Positions 43,930-50,577 of a stretch of 64,000 bases of DNA are shown here, piece after piece. The DNA comes from JBBTQS01 sp964627055 (GTDB taxonomy: Bacteria; Patescibacteriota; Patescibacteriia; Magasanikbacterales; JBBTQS01). A model generated the notes under the pieces. It ran no database searches and had not been told where the DNA came from. It saw nothing but the letters and a program-made list of their open reading frames with translations. The position numbers and the translations under genes were made by a program. The stretch spans positions 1 to 64,000 of the forward strand of contig CAZVGV010000002.1 of the NCBI GenBank assembly GCA_964627055.1. Direction: 5' to 3'. Position 1 is the stretch's first letter, and each line of letters opens with the position of its first letter.

Positions 43930-43959
43930 ATTCTGTCATGCGATGGGCAGAGAAGTCAA
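43930..43959 (-). promoter_or_regulatory. Promoter of the deaminase gene
   Basis: TTGACT (43959-43954), 18-base spacer, CAGAAT (43935-43930). The -35 begins immediately after the TGA stop of the upstream Nudix-like gene. The ATG lies 35 bases past the -10. Confidence 0.6.
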
Positions 43960-44502
43960 TCAACTACTCGAGAGATGCGTATCGTGTGATTTCTTGCAAA
44001 AATGCTCAATGGCTACCGGCAAAATCCGCGTCGTATGCTCCGGAATTGTATGCTCCGGCAGCGCATCCACCGGGAACCACTTGCCTCGGTATTTCGATGT
44101 CTGTAGCGTCGTCGGATCTTCTGCAAGTTCTACTACATACACACGTGAATCAATCCACCCACGCGGTTCAGCCCAATATACATCTGCGACAAATGTCTTC
44201 GACGCAATCAACACTTGAAATTCGCGTTCTTCAAGTCTCGCAAACACATCATCCGATGTCTCACCATTACGCAAAAGACTGCCCGGAGTGTGCCACAAAC
44301 CCGCATATGATTCATCAGCTGCACGCTGTGTAAGGAATATCTCCGCCTCGCCCTGCGCATTCCATCGCAACGCAACTGCCTCCACCGCGATACTTGGCAC
44401 AATGCGCATCATGCGATCGAAAAAAGTCCGCTGATAGTAGCGTGTGGTATCTACACACAACAACAACCGCGCAATAACCCACTGAGAAATGTGATTCACC
44501 AT
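43960..44502 (-). CDS. Degenerate Nudix-like protein (copy 1)
   Basis: A 180-residue protein. The segment YAGLWHTPGSLLRNGETSD.VFARLEEREF occupies the Nudix-box position. Relative to the consensus Gx5Ex7REUXEEXGU, the first Gly is Ser, the Glu of the RE pair is Leu and the first Glu of EE is Arg; only the last Glu remains. Hydrolysis is therefore doubtful, and binding or sensing is possible. ATG 44502 is chosen because a TACAAT -10 box lies 9 bases upstream, giving a leaderless message. The next upstream gene (44606-45268) encodes a relative with the same substitutions. Confidence 0.75.
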   Translation of the reverse strand: MVNHISQWVIARLLLCVDTTRYYQRTFFDRMMRIVPSIAVEAVALRWNAQGEAEIFLTQRAADESYAGLWHTPGSLLRNGETSDDVFARLEEREFQVLIASKTFVADVYWAEPRGWIDSRVYVVELAEDPTTLQTSKYRGKWFPVDALPEHTIPEHTTRILPVAIEHFCKKSHDTHLSSS

Positions 44503-44511
44503 AGTGTTCCT

Positions 44512-44540
44512 ATTGTACTGGCATGCTCCAAAAAGATGAA
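44512..44540 (-). promoter_or_regulatory. Promoter of Nudix-like copy 1
   Basis: TTCATC (44540-44535), 17 bases, TACAAT (44517-44512), 9 bases before ATG 44502. The -35 lies inside the terminator of the upstream gene. Confidence 0.5.
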
Positions 44541-44574
44541 GACCTCGAACTGCGTGATGCAATTCGAGGTCTTC
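44530..44574 (-). terminator. Terminator of Nudix-like copy 2
   Basis: A perfect 12-bp stem (44538-44549 with 44563-44574) and 13-base loop, followed on the minus strand by ATCTTTTTGG. It is 31 bases after the stop codon. Confidence 0.85.
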
Positions 44575-44605
44575 GAGTTGGTTCCGGCATGCTCCCGGAC
44601 GAGGA

Positions 44606-45268
44606 TCAGGGTGTCAGCTGAGAGTAGTCACCCACACAGCCACTGCGCCAGAGTCCCTCAGCCTTGTCCACGACCCCCTGCTTCATGCCGTGATGAATGC
44701 AGAGCTTCGATCGGTCCAGATCCCGCACGCGGTGCCAGTTGGTCCGATCCACAGGGAGCACACCGACATCACCCAGGTAGATGAGCCCCAGGCACGAGCC
44801 GCGTGTATCGTGGTTCATGTGGAGATCCACGAACACCAGACGCCCCGGCAGACGGAAGCCGAGCTCCTTCTCCCGCAGTCTGCGCGCGACGTCGATGATG
44901 TCCTCATTGGGACGAAGGATCGAACCCGGCACGTGGAGCAGGCCAGCGTAGTGCGGGTCGTTGTCCGGACGGCGCGTCATGTAGACCCACGCGTCGCCGC
45001 CTTCCGGGTCACGAGCGATGAGTACCATCTCCAACGCGACCGCCACCCGCGCCTTCAGGAGCGCTTCGAACAGCTCGTGCGGGATGACAGACCAGTTGTT
45101 GACCCGAGCGAGCATCGCCGGAAGTACGGCGAACACATCCTCCTGCGACAGGTCCTCAGTGATCGCTCGAAGCAGCTTAGCTTTCCAGATCGTGGGCAGC
45201 CGCTTCAATGCAGATACCTGAAAAGTGATATACTCCTTCATCATCCCGGTGAGATCGGTCTCACTCAT
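44606..45268 (-). CDS. Degenerate Nudix-like protein (copy 2, accessory cassette)
   Basis: A 220-residue protein. Residues 1-80 are a helical N-terminal part; the Nudix-like core follows with YMTRRPDNDPHYAGLLHVPGS, then ILRPNED and DVARRLREKELGF. As in copy 1, the box Gly is Ser, the RE Glu is Leu and the first EE Glu is Lys, so two of the three MutT-type metal ligands are missing. It may bind a nucleotide without classical hydrolysis. The start at 45268 is set by GGAG seven bases before ATG, not the ATG at 45280. A palindrome overlaps its promoter. The DNA looks GC-rich. Confidence 0.78.
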   Translation of the reverse strand: MSETDLTGMMKEYITFQVSALKRLPTIWKAKLLRAITEDLSQEDVFAVLPAMLARVNNWSVIPHELFEALLKARVAVALEMVLIARDPEGGDAWVYMTRRPDNDPHYAGLLHVPGSILRPNEDIIDVARRLREKELGFRLPGRLVFVDLHMNHDTRGSCLGLIYLGDVGVLPVDRTNWHRVRDLDRSKLCIHHGMKQGVVDKAEGLWRSGCVGDYSQLTP

Positions 45269-45325
45269 CACTTTCTCCAATCGCTCGTACGAGCTCCGTC
45301 AGCACTACGAATTTGTGGTGCGACA

Positions 45326-45355
45326 ACAAAACCTACCAAAGCAGGTAGGTTTTGT
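45326..45355. promoter_or_regulatory. Palindromic operator-like element over a promoter
   Basis: A near-perfect inverted repeat: acaaaacctac (45326-45336) and gtaggttttgt (45345-45355) around an 8-base centre. It covers the spacer and -10 box and runs into the -35 of the copy 2 promoter. This is ideal for a dimeric repressor. It can also fold as a terminator for trhO, which ends at 45369. Confidence 0.65.
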
Positions 45356-45358
45356 CAA
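45330..45358 (-). promoter_or_regulatory. Consensus promoter of Nudix-like copy 2
   Basis: TTGACA (45358-45353), 17-base spacer, TAGGTT (45335-45330) on the minus strand. The ATG at 45268 is 61 bases beyond the -10. Confidence 0.7.
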
Positions 45359-45368
45359 CACTCGGATG

Positions 45369-46301
45369 TTATTTCTTGCGCTTTGCTTGATCCTCCTGTC
45401 CACCCGGCACTTCACCGCGCACGTGCTTGCCTTCGCAGATCTCACTACAGAATCCTCCTTTGCTTTCGAGACACGCATCACAACAGAGGAACCGGCGCTT
45501 CTCTCGACAATGGAGATACGCGCAATCAATGTACCGCTCAGTTGCGCTACCGCAACGTCCGCATATTCCAACCACAACATGCGCTGGATCCTGTACATTG
45601 AATCCCATGACCATCCGGCTGTCAAAGACATACAACTGCCCGAGGAAATCTTCGTTTGGATATTTCTCCATGTACGTCACGATGCCGTTGTGTAGTTGGT
45701 ACACATCTGCAAAACCCTGCGTCACGAGGAATCCACTTGCCTTCTCACAGCGCACTCCTCCTGTACACACAGTCACAATGGTTTTGCCACGCAACGGTTC
45801 GAGATTGGGCATCAACTTCACGAGATCTCGCGATGTATTCATCGGAACCAAAAAGCTATTTCTGAAATGCCCAACGACCTGTTCGTAATCATTGCGCATG
45901 TCGACAATATAGAATTCCTTGTCTGAATGGATCCATGCGTGCAGTTCTTCTGCTGTTATATATTTGCCAGTGACTTCACGCGGATTCACATCGAGCTCAC
46001 CTAGCCCCCAATGCACAATTTCATTACGGACCTTCACTGCTAATCGCGGAAATGCTGAACCTGTACCAACGCTCCGCTTGATATCCACATCCGCAAAATC
46101 TGGTTGTGCATGTAACCACGCAACGAATTCCTCGTTTGCTTCCGGAACACCTTCAAAGGTTCCATTGATCCCTTCATGTGCCACAAGCAACCGCCCTGTG
46201 AGTTGCAGGCGCTGAGCCACGTTTCGAGCCTCCGCCGCCCACGCATCCGGGTTCTCGATGGAGGTATATTTATAAAAAAGTGTAATCGTAGTTGCGCTCA
46301 T
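45369..46301 (-). CDS. trhO: tRNA uridine(34) hydroxylase, rhodanese family
   Basis: A 310-residue YceA/TrhO protein. The N-terminal acylphosphatase-like domain has TLFYKYTSIENP and LVAHEGINGTFEG. The rhodanese domain has YIVDMRNDYE and the active-site loop CTGGVRCEKASGFL. The C-terminus carries paired cysteines (CGRCG, CAYLHC, CCDAC) for a zinc site. TrhO makes 5-hydroxyuridine at position 34 of certain tRNAs, using oxygen. The frame extends 19 codons upstream but family alignment supports ATG 46301. It lies downstream of greA. Confidence 0.93.
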   Translation of the reverse strand: MSATTITLFYKYTSIENPDAWAAEARNVAQRLQLTGRLLVAHEGINGTFEGVPEANEEFVAWLHAQPDFADVDIKRSVGTGSAFPRLAVKVRNEIVHWGLGELDVNPREVTGKYITAEELHAWIHSDKEFYIVDMRNDYEQVVGHFRNSFLVPMNTSRDLVKLMPNLEPLRGKTIVTVCTGGVRCEKASGFLVTQGFADVYQLHNGIVTYMEKYPNEDFLGQLYVFDSRMVMGFNVQDPAHVVVGICGRCGSATERYIDCAYLHCREKRRFLCCDACLESKGGFCSEICEGKHVRGEVPGGQEDQAKRKK

Positions 46302-46361
46302 AGATGGCGCCATTCTAGGTTTTTTGTCCAGATTTGGCAAGGCCAACGAGGTAGCCACTCA

Positions 46362-46862
46362 TTACGCGATCGATCGTATCGTATACACAACATCACGATC
46401 TGCGAGCTTCACCGTCACGCTCTCACCCACACGATGTCCAATCAATGCCGAGCCGATCGGTGAAATGTGCGAGATCACGCCTGCTGATGGATCGCTCTCA
46501 GTGGAACCTAGAATATGAAAAGTCCGCTCACGACCTTGCGCTTCCACAGTCACCGCACATCCGACGGCAACCACATCGCTTTTGCCGCGTGGCGCAATAA
46601 TGACCGCGTGGCGCAACTGATTCTCAATCGTAAGAATGCGATTGTTGATCCCACGCAGTCGCCCCTTTGCCGCTTGATACTCTGCGTTTTCGGAAAAGTC
46701 TCCAAGCTCTGCGTATCGCGCAACATCAGCCGCTGCCTGACGACGCGTCACATTCTTCAGTCGATCGAGCGTCCGCTCCAATTCCTGATACTTCTCACGC
46801 GTCACAAACGCATCACCTTGGTGATGCGTCCACTTTCCTGGCTTTCTGTGCGGAATTTGCAT
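46362..46862 (-). CDS. greA: GreA/GreB-type transcription cleavage factor
   Basis: A 166-residue protein. The N-terminal coiled coil contains the tip acidic motif ARYAELGDFSENAEYQAAKGR (around 47-67) needed to stimulate RNA cleavage in backtracked polymerase. The C-terminal FKBP-like domain includes ISHISPIGSALIGHRVGESV. The N-terminus has a short basic extension (MQIPHRKPGKW). It acts at the RNA polymerase secondary channel. It lies between a DUF2177 gene and trhO on the minus strand. Confidence 0.95.
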   Translation of the reverse strand: MQIPHRKPGKWTHHQGDAFVTREKYQELERTLDRLKNVTRRQAAADVARYAELGDFSENAEYQAAKGRLRGINNRILTIENQLRHAVIIAPRGKSDVVAVGCAVTVEAQGRERTFHILGSTESDPSAGVISHISPIGSALIGHRVGESVTVKLADRDVVYTIRSIA

Positions 46863-46871
46863 GACACCGTA

Positions 46872-47258
46872 TTAGCGAACCACTACGTACGCAATCACCG
46901 CCACTACACCCGTGAGTAATGCACCCCACATCATATCTACAACGGTAAGTGCAAGCGGCCAGTTGCGTAGCGTTGCTTGGTTTGTCAGGTCATACGTCGC
47001 ATACGCAATCAAACCAAGAAATGCACCGCGCAAAAATACTGTGCTCACTGCTGACGATGCGGCAAGTGCAGGTTGTACAACAAAATAACTTAATCCAACG
47101 ACGTACAATACGTAAAAGACAGCAGCAGGTGCGAGCGAGAACTTGGCCGCCATGTGTTCGCCAAGCCATGTCGCATACCAGTTCTTGGCCAGCACACCAA
47201 TCCAAAAAAGATCAATAACGAGCATTGCGACGAGTGCGACAAGACTTGAATACAACAT
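46872..47258 (-). CDS. DUF2177-family membrane protein
   Basis: A 128-residue protein with four transmembrane helices. The sequences VIDLFWIGVLAKNWY, FLRGAFLGLIAYATYDLTN and WPLALTVVDMMWGALL match DUF2177. The function is unknown. ATG 47258 follows a TATACT box (47266-47271) by 7 bases, a leaderless arrangement that rules out the longer frame. It is the first gene of the DUF2177-greA-trhO group. Confidence 0.85.
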   Translation of the reverse strand: MLYSSLVALVAMLVIDLFWIGVLAKNWYATWLGEHMAAKFSLAPAAVFYVLYVVGLSYFVVQPALAASSAVSTVFLRGAFLGLIAYATYDLTNQATLRNWPLALTVVDMMWGALLTGVVAVIAYVVVR

Positions 47259-47265
47259 AGAAGTG

Positions 47266-47271
47266 AGTATA
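47266..47271 (-). promoter_or_regulatory. -10 element of the DUF2177-greA-trhO group
   Basis: TATACT on the minus strand, 7 bases before ATG 47258, predicting a leaderless transcript. Confidence 0.55.
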
Positions 47272-47345
47272 ACGCTAGTATAGAACGAATAGGACCAAAA
47301 AGCCATGGCCCGAACACGGTCCCCCATGGTACGATATAAGGAACT

Positions 47346-48200
47346 ATGTCATACCCAAAAACATTACACATACTCCTTCTCGGTATGGCAGCACTCTTTG
47401 CGCCAACCGACACAACCCGTGCAGCAACCGAAATCACACCTTCATCCACCGTCCGACTCGCCGTACCGCATATTTGGGAGATACCTGATGGAAAATGGGT
47501 ACCTCCTTGGAGCGGTGCTTGCGAGGAAGTGAGTGCTGTCATGGTTGAACGGTTTTATCTCCACGACAAGACACTCCAACTCACCCCAACACAAACCAAA
47601 AAAATTGTCGGTCCTCTGTTCCCCTGGGAGAACAAGACGTTTGGCAGCAACATTGATACAGATGCAACCCGCACAGCACGACTTATCAATGATTTTAGTT
47701 CTGCTGAAGCTACCATTGTCTGGGAACCAACGCTCGACGCGATCAAAGCTGAACTACGCGCTGGCCGACCAGTTATTTCCATGCACTATGGCTACGGAAT
47801 GCAAAATCCTCGCCATAGATTCCGCCAAGGAAGCTCGTCCTATCATGTGGTAGTTCTCGCTGGATATGACGATACCAAAAAAGAATTCCTTGTTAATGAC
47901 TCAGAGTTCAAAGATGGTAGGCATAATCGATACTCATACGATATCATTATGAACTCGCTTCATGATTTCGACCACAAAACAAAGAAAGCAAATGGGAAAC
48001 CCGTGGCGCTCTTCACCTCACCCAAGCGTCTCATCAAGACGGCGGATGACCCAAAGGTCTACCTCGTACGCGGAAGCAAACGATATCACATTTCATCAAT
48101 GGACGTGCTCAATGCACGCCGCATAGCGCTCACTAATCTCGAGATAGTCACCGCAACAGATCTCGCCACCTATACCGAAGGTGCGCCCATCAGCCAATAA
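47346..48200 (+). CDS. Secreted C39-like cysteine peptidase with surface module
   Basis: A 284-residue protein. A signal peptide (LHILLLGMAALFAPTDTTRAA) is followed by a papain-like fold of the Peptidase_C39_2 group: Cys59 in GACEEVSAVM, His167 in SSYHVVVLAGYDD and Asp185 in VNDSEF. The C-terminal part (about 227-280: LIKTADDPKVYLVRGSKRYHIS) resembles half of the C-terminal module of the surface protein at 50578-53781. The protein should be extracellular and may cleave or bind envelope peptides. It is directly followed by an ABC-2 transporter pair. Confidence 0.82.
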   Translation: MSYPKTLHILLLGMAALFAPTDTTRAATEITPSSTVRLAVPHIWEIPDGKWVPPWSGACEEVSAVMVERFYLHDKTLQLTPTQTKKIVGPLFPWENKTFGSNIDTDATRTARLINDFSSAEATIVWEPTLDAIKAELRAGRPVISMHYGYGMQNPRHRFRQGSSSYHVVVLAGYDDTKKEFLVNDSEFKDGRHNRYSYDIIMNSLHDFDHKTKKANGKPVALFTSPKRLIKTADDPKVYLVRGSKRYHISSMDVLNARRIALTNLEIVTATDLATYTEGAPISQ

Positions 48201-48210
48201 TTACACGCAC

Positions 48211-49113
48211 ATGTCAGCACTTGCAATCTCTCACGTACACAAGACATTCACACAGGGCGCAACCACTATTACTGCTGTTGATAACGTAAGTGTAACCATC
48301 GAACCAGGTTCGATCCACGGGTTGCTTGGTCCAAATGGTGCCGGCAAATCAACACTCATTAGTATGATCAGTGGTATGGTACTTCCTGACACCGGAAGTC
48401 TTACACTCTTTGGTGAAGACGTGGTGGCACACCCTGAACGAACCAAAGGATTTCTTGGCATTGTCCCTCAAGAAATTGTAGTGGAGATGGCCTTTACCGT
48501 GAAGGAGGTGCTCTACTACTTCAGTGGCATGTACGGTGTTCCTGTGGCACAACGCGAGGCACGTATCATTGAGGTGCTTCGAGACCTCGATCTCGAAGGT
48601 AAGATGCACGAACGGGCGCGTAATCTCTCCGGCGGCATGAAACGACGCCTTATGATCGCAAAGGCAATTCTCCATCGTCCTCGTTTTCTCATTCTTGATG
48701 AGCCAACTGCAGGGGTCGACGTAACCTTACGACAAAAAATTTGGTCATTAGTTCGTCGTCTGAACAATGAAGGTACTACCATCCTCTTCACAACACATTA
48801 CCTCGAAGAGGCGGAGAACCTGTGTGAAGCAATCACACTCATCGACCACGGCCGAGTGATCAAAGATGGCAAATTAAAGGACATCCAGCAAGAGTTTTCG
48901 AAAAACGCAATTCACTTCGAGTTGTACAATACTACTGTACCCCACCTACCGGGCGTTATCCCTGTAGGAGCAGCGTTCGAATTCCCCATGAGTCACCTCG
49001 CGGCAGACACGACGCTCCTCACTTCGCACTACGGTGACAACATCAAATCATTACGATCCGAGGCGGCGTCACTCGAATCTATCTTTATTAAGCTCACGAA
49101 TACCTCCGTATGA
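48211..49113 (+). CDS. ABC-2-type transporter ATP-binding protein
   Basis: A 300-residue ATPase with Walker A GPNGAGKST, Q-loop VPQE, signature LSGGMKRR, Walker B LILDEPTAGVD and H-switch FTTH. It belongs to the ABC-2 (DrrA/CcmA-like) export group. The start is chosen at 48211 (MSALAISHVHKTF) 11 bases after the peptidase gene. Its TGA stop overlaps the permease ATG. Substrate is unknown; drugs, lipids or polysaccharides are typical for the family. Confidence 0.93.
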   Translation: MSALAISHVHKTFTQGATTITAVDNVSVTIEPGSIHGLLGPNGAGKSTLISMISGMVLPDTGSLTLFGEDVVAHPERTKGFLGIVPQEIVVEMAFTVKEVLYYFSGMYGVPVAQREARIIEVLRDLDLEGKMHERARNLSGGMKRRLMIAKAILHRPRFLILDEPTAGVDVTLRQKIWSLVRRLNNEGTTILFTTHYLEEAENLCEAITLIDHGRVIKDGKLKDIQQEFSKNAIHFELYNTTVPHLPGVIPVGAAFEFPMSHLAADTTLLTSHYGDNIKSLRSEAASLESIFIKLTNTSV

Positions 49114-49871
49114 TGACTGGCATGTGGGCGCTTTACGCGCGCGAAGTCAAGCGCTTCCAAAAAATTCTTCTCGACACTCTCGCAAGTCCCATCATGTCCG
49201 TAGTGCTCTACCTTGGAATCTTCGGGGTTGTTGCTGCCGGACGGTTTATTGATGGCATCCCCTACATCACGTTCGTATATACAGGACTACTTGGCATGAT
49301 GATGGTCAACAGTAGTTTTTCCAATCCAGCATACGCGCTTGTCATTGCAAAAAACCTTGGAAACATCATTGACCTACAACTTGTACCTCTCAAATCCTGG
49401 CAGATCGGTCTTGCCTACACCCTTGCAGCAATGACCCGTGGAGTTTTAACCATGATCGTCGCAATTCTTGCGACCGTATGGTTCATACCTGGACTACATA
49501 TCGAACACGGATGGTACCTACTCGCAGGTATTCTCATTACCGGTCTTGAATTTGGTTCACTCGGAGTTGTATTTGGTATGTGGGCAAAGAGCTTCGAATC
49601 ACTCACCTTCGTTACAACGTTTGTCATGCAACCCATGATCTTTCTCGCGGGAGTATTCTACCCAATCGCCGACCTCCCTCATCCTTGGTCAGTAGTTAGC
49701 GCGTGGAACCCCATCCACCACACAATCAATGTGCTGCGCTACGCAGTGACGGGGTACGCAGACACTCCACCACATCAGTCACTACTGGTTATGATCAGTA
49801 TCGCCATCGCACTCTTTATCTGGATGCACCTGAGCACACAACGCGGCCTTCGACGCGTAAAGGCACAGTAA
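49110..49871 (+). CDS. ABC-2-type transporter permease
   Basis: A 253-residue protein with six predicted transmembrane helices. Typical ABC-2 features are ALYAREVKRFQKI near the N-terminus and LAGVFYPIADLPHPWSVVSAWNPIHH. It forms a complete exporter with the ATPase at 48211-49113, and the ATG overlaps that gene's stop codon (ATGA). A bidirectional terminator follows at 49883-49928. Confidence 0.93.
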   Translation: MMTGMWALYAREVKRFQKILLDTLASPIMSVVLYLGIFGVVAAGRFIDGIPYITFVYTGLLGMMMVNSSFSNPAYALVIAKNLGNIIDLQLVPLKSWQIGLAYTLAAMTRGVLTMIVAILATVWFIPGLHIEHGWYLLAGILITGLEFGSLGVVFGMWAKSFESLTFVTTFVMQPMIFLAGVFYPIADLPHPWSVVSAWNPIHHTINVLRYAVTGYADTPPHQSLLVMISIAIALFIWMHLSTQRGLRRVKAQ

Positions 49872-49882
49872 GCATTGCACAT

Positions 49883-49928
49883 AAAAAAACAATCGCCTCA
49901 TAGGTGTTCTACCCGTGAGGCGTGTTTT
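49883..49928. terminator. Bidirectional terminator
   Basis: Stem cgcctca (49894-49900) with tgaggcg (49916-49922), with an inner ggt/acc pairing. It is flanked by aaaaaaac on the left and tgttttt on the right, so it can end both the ABC-2 operon and the converging 49946-50461 gene. Confidence 0.85.
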
Positions 49929-49945
49929 TGTGCGTGCGCATCATG

Positions 49946-50461
49946 TCACCCTCCTGCGGGTGTGATGACATAGGCACAACCTCCGTTTAGGAGCTGCTTA
50001 CCCGAGATGGCCCAAGTACCCTCGTAGAGTCGCCACTCTGCCGTACGCTTTCGTTCCGGATCTTGACGATTGAGGGTAATGGACAGCAACGCCACAATTC
50101 CAGTGGAAGTCGTAAGCGATCTTCCATCCCACCGCGTATTTCTTCCATACGAACGAATGTGAAAATCGCTCGCAAGGTCAATACGCAATGTGACAGAAGC
50201 ATCTGCTGCAAGCGCGACATCCTGAGAATGAAGGAGGAGGAGCCCGTGTGCGACGTGTCTCCCAAGCCACTCCTTTTGGGGTGCAACTCCCTGGGGAATT
50301 GTTGCGCGTCCGCGATCCATCGCTAACTTAGACGGCAACCGAACGCACATGTGCACCTCACAAGCGTGAACAGCAGCCGAGTCAATCTGAAGCAGTTGAA
50401 CCACCTGCGAACCAGGCATATTACATCGCCTCGGATCTACACCAACAAACTCGAGAATCAT
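49946..50461 (-). CDS. Hypothetical protein (accessory cassette)
   Basis: A 171-residue protein starting MILEFVGVDPRRCNM. I do not recognise a family. It looks beta-rich with alternating hydrophobic residues (EVHMCVRLPSKLAM, GIVALLSITLNRQ) and a Gly-rich end (NGGCAYVITPAGG). No signal peptide or membrane helix is seen. GGAGG five bases before ATG 50461 and a consensus promoter at 50494-50522 set the start. It is a stand-alone unit with its own promoter and shared terminator. Confidence 0.7.
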   Translation of the reverse strand: MILEFVGVDPRRCNMPGSQVVQLLQIDSAAVHACEVHMCVRLPSKLAMDRGRATIPQGVAPQKEWLGRHVAHGLLLLHSQDVALAADASVTLRIDLASDFHIRSYGRNTRWDGRSLTTSTGIVALLSITLNRQDPERKRTAEWRLYEGTWAISGKQLLNGGCAYVITPAGG

Positions 50462-50493
50462 CGTTTCCTCCGTGCTTGAGCATCATCTGTGAT

Positions 50494-50522
50494 AGTCTAG
50501 CCCGCCTGTCCAGTACCGTCAA
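50494..50522 (-). promoter_or_regulatory. Consensus promoter of the 49946-50461 gene
   Basis: TTGACG (50522-50517), 17-base spacer, TAGACT (50499-50494) on the minus strand; ATG 32 bases beyond. It follows within 6 bases of the surface-protein terminator hairpin. Confidence 0.75.
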
Positions 50523-50528
50523 TAATAG

Positions 50529-50562
50529 AAAGACCAGGCTACTGAGATGCAGCCTGGTCTTT
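50529..50562 (-). terminator. Terminator hairpin of the surface protein gene
   Basis: A perfect 12-bp stem (50529-50540 with 50551-50562) and 10-base loop, with a weak T-rich tail CTATTATT on the minus strand. Confidence 0.65.
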
Positions 50563-50577
50563 CCTTGTAAGGATCTC

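Noticed and set aside
43960..44562. Longer start for Nudix-like copy 1 at 44562
   Set aside because: The extension would contain the -10 box at 44512-44517 and the upstream terminator stem, so ATG 44502 is preferred.
44690..45601. A 303-codon plus-strand open frame
   Set aside because: It lies opposite the Nudix-like copy 2 gene, whose GC-rich third positions create a long antisense frame. No ribosome-binding site or promoter precedes it, and it crosses the palindrome at 45326-45355.
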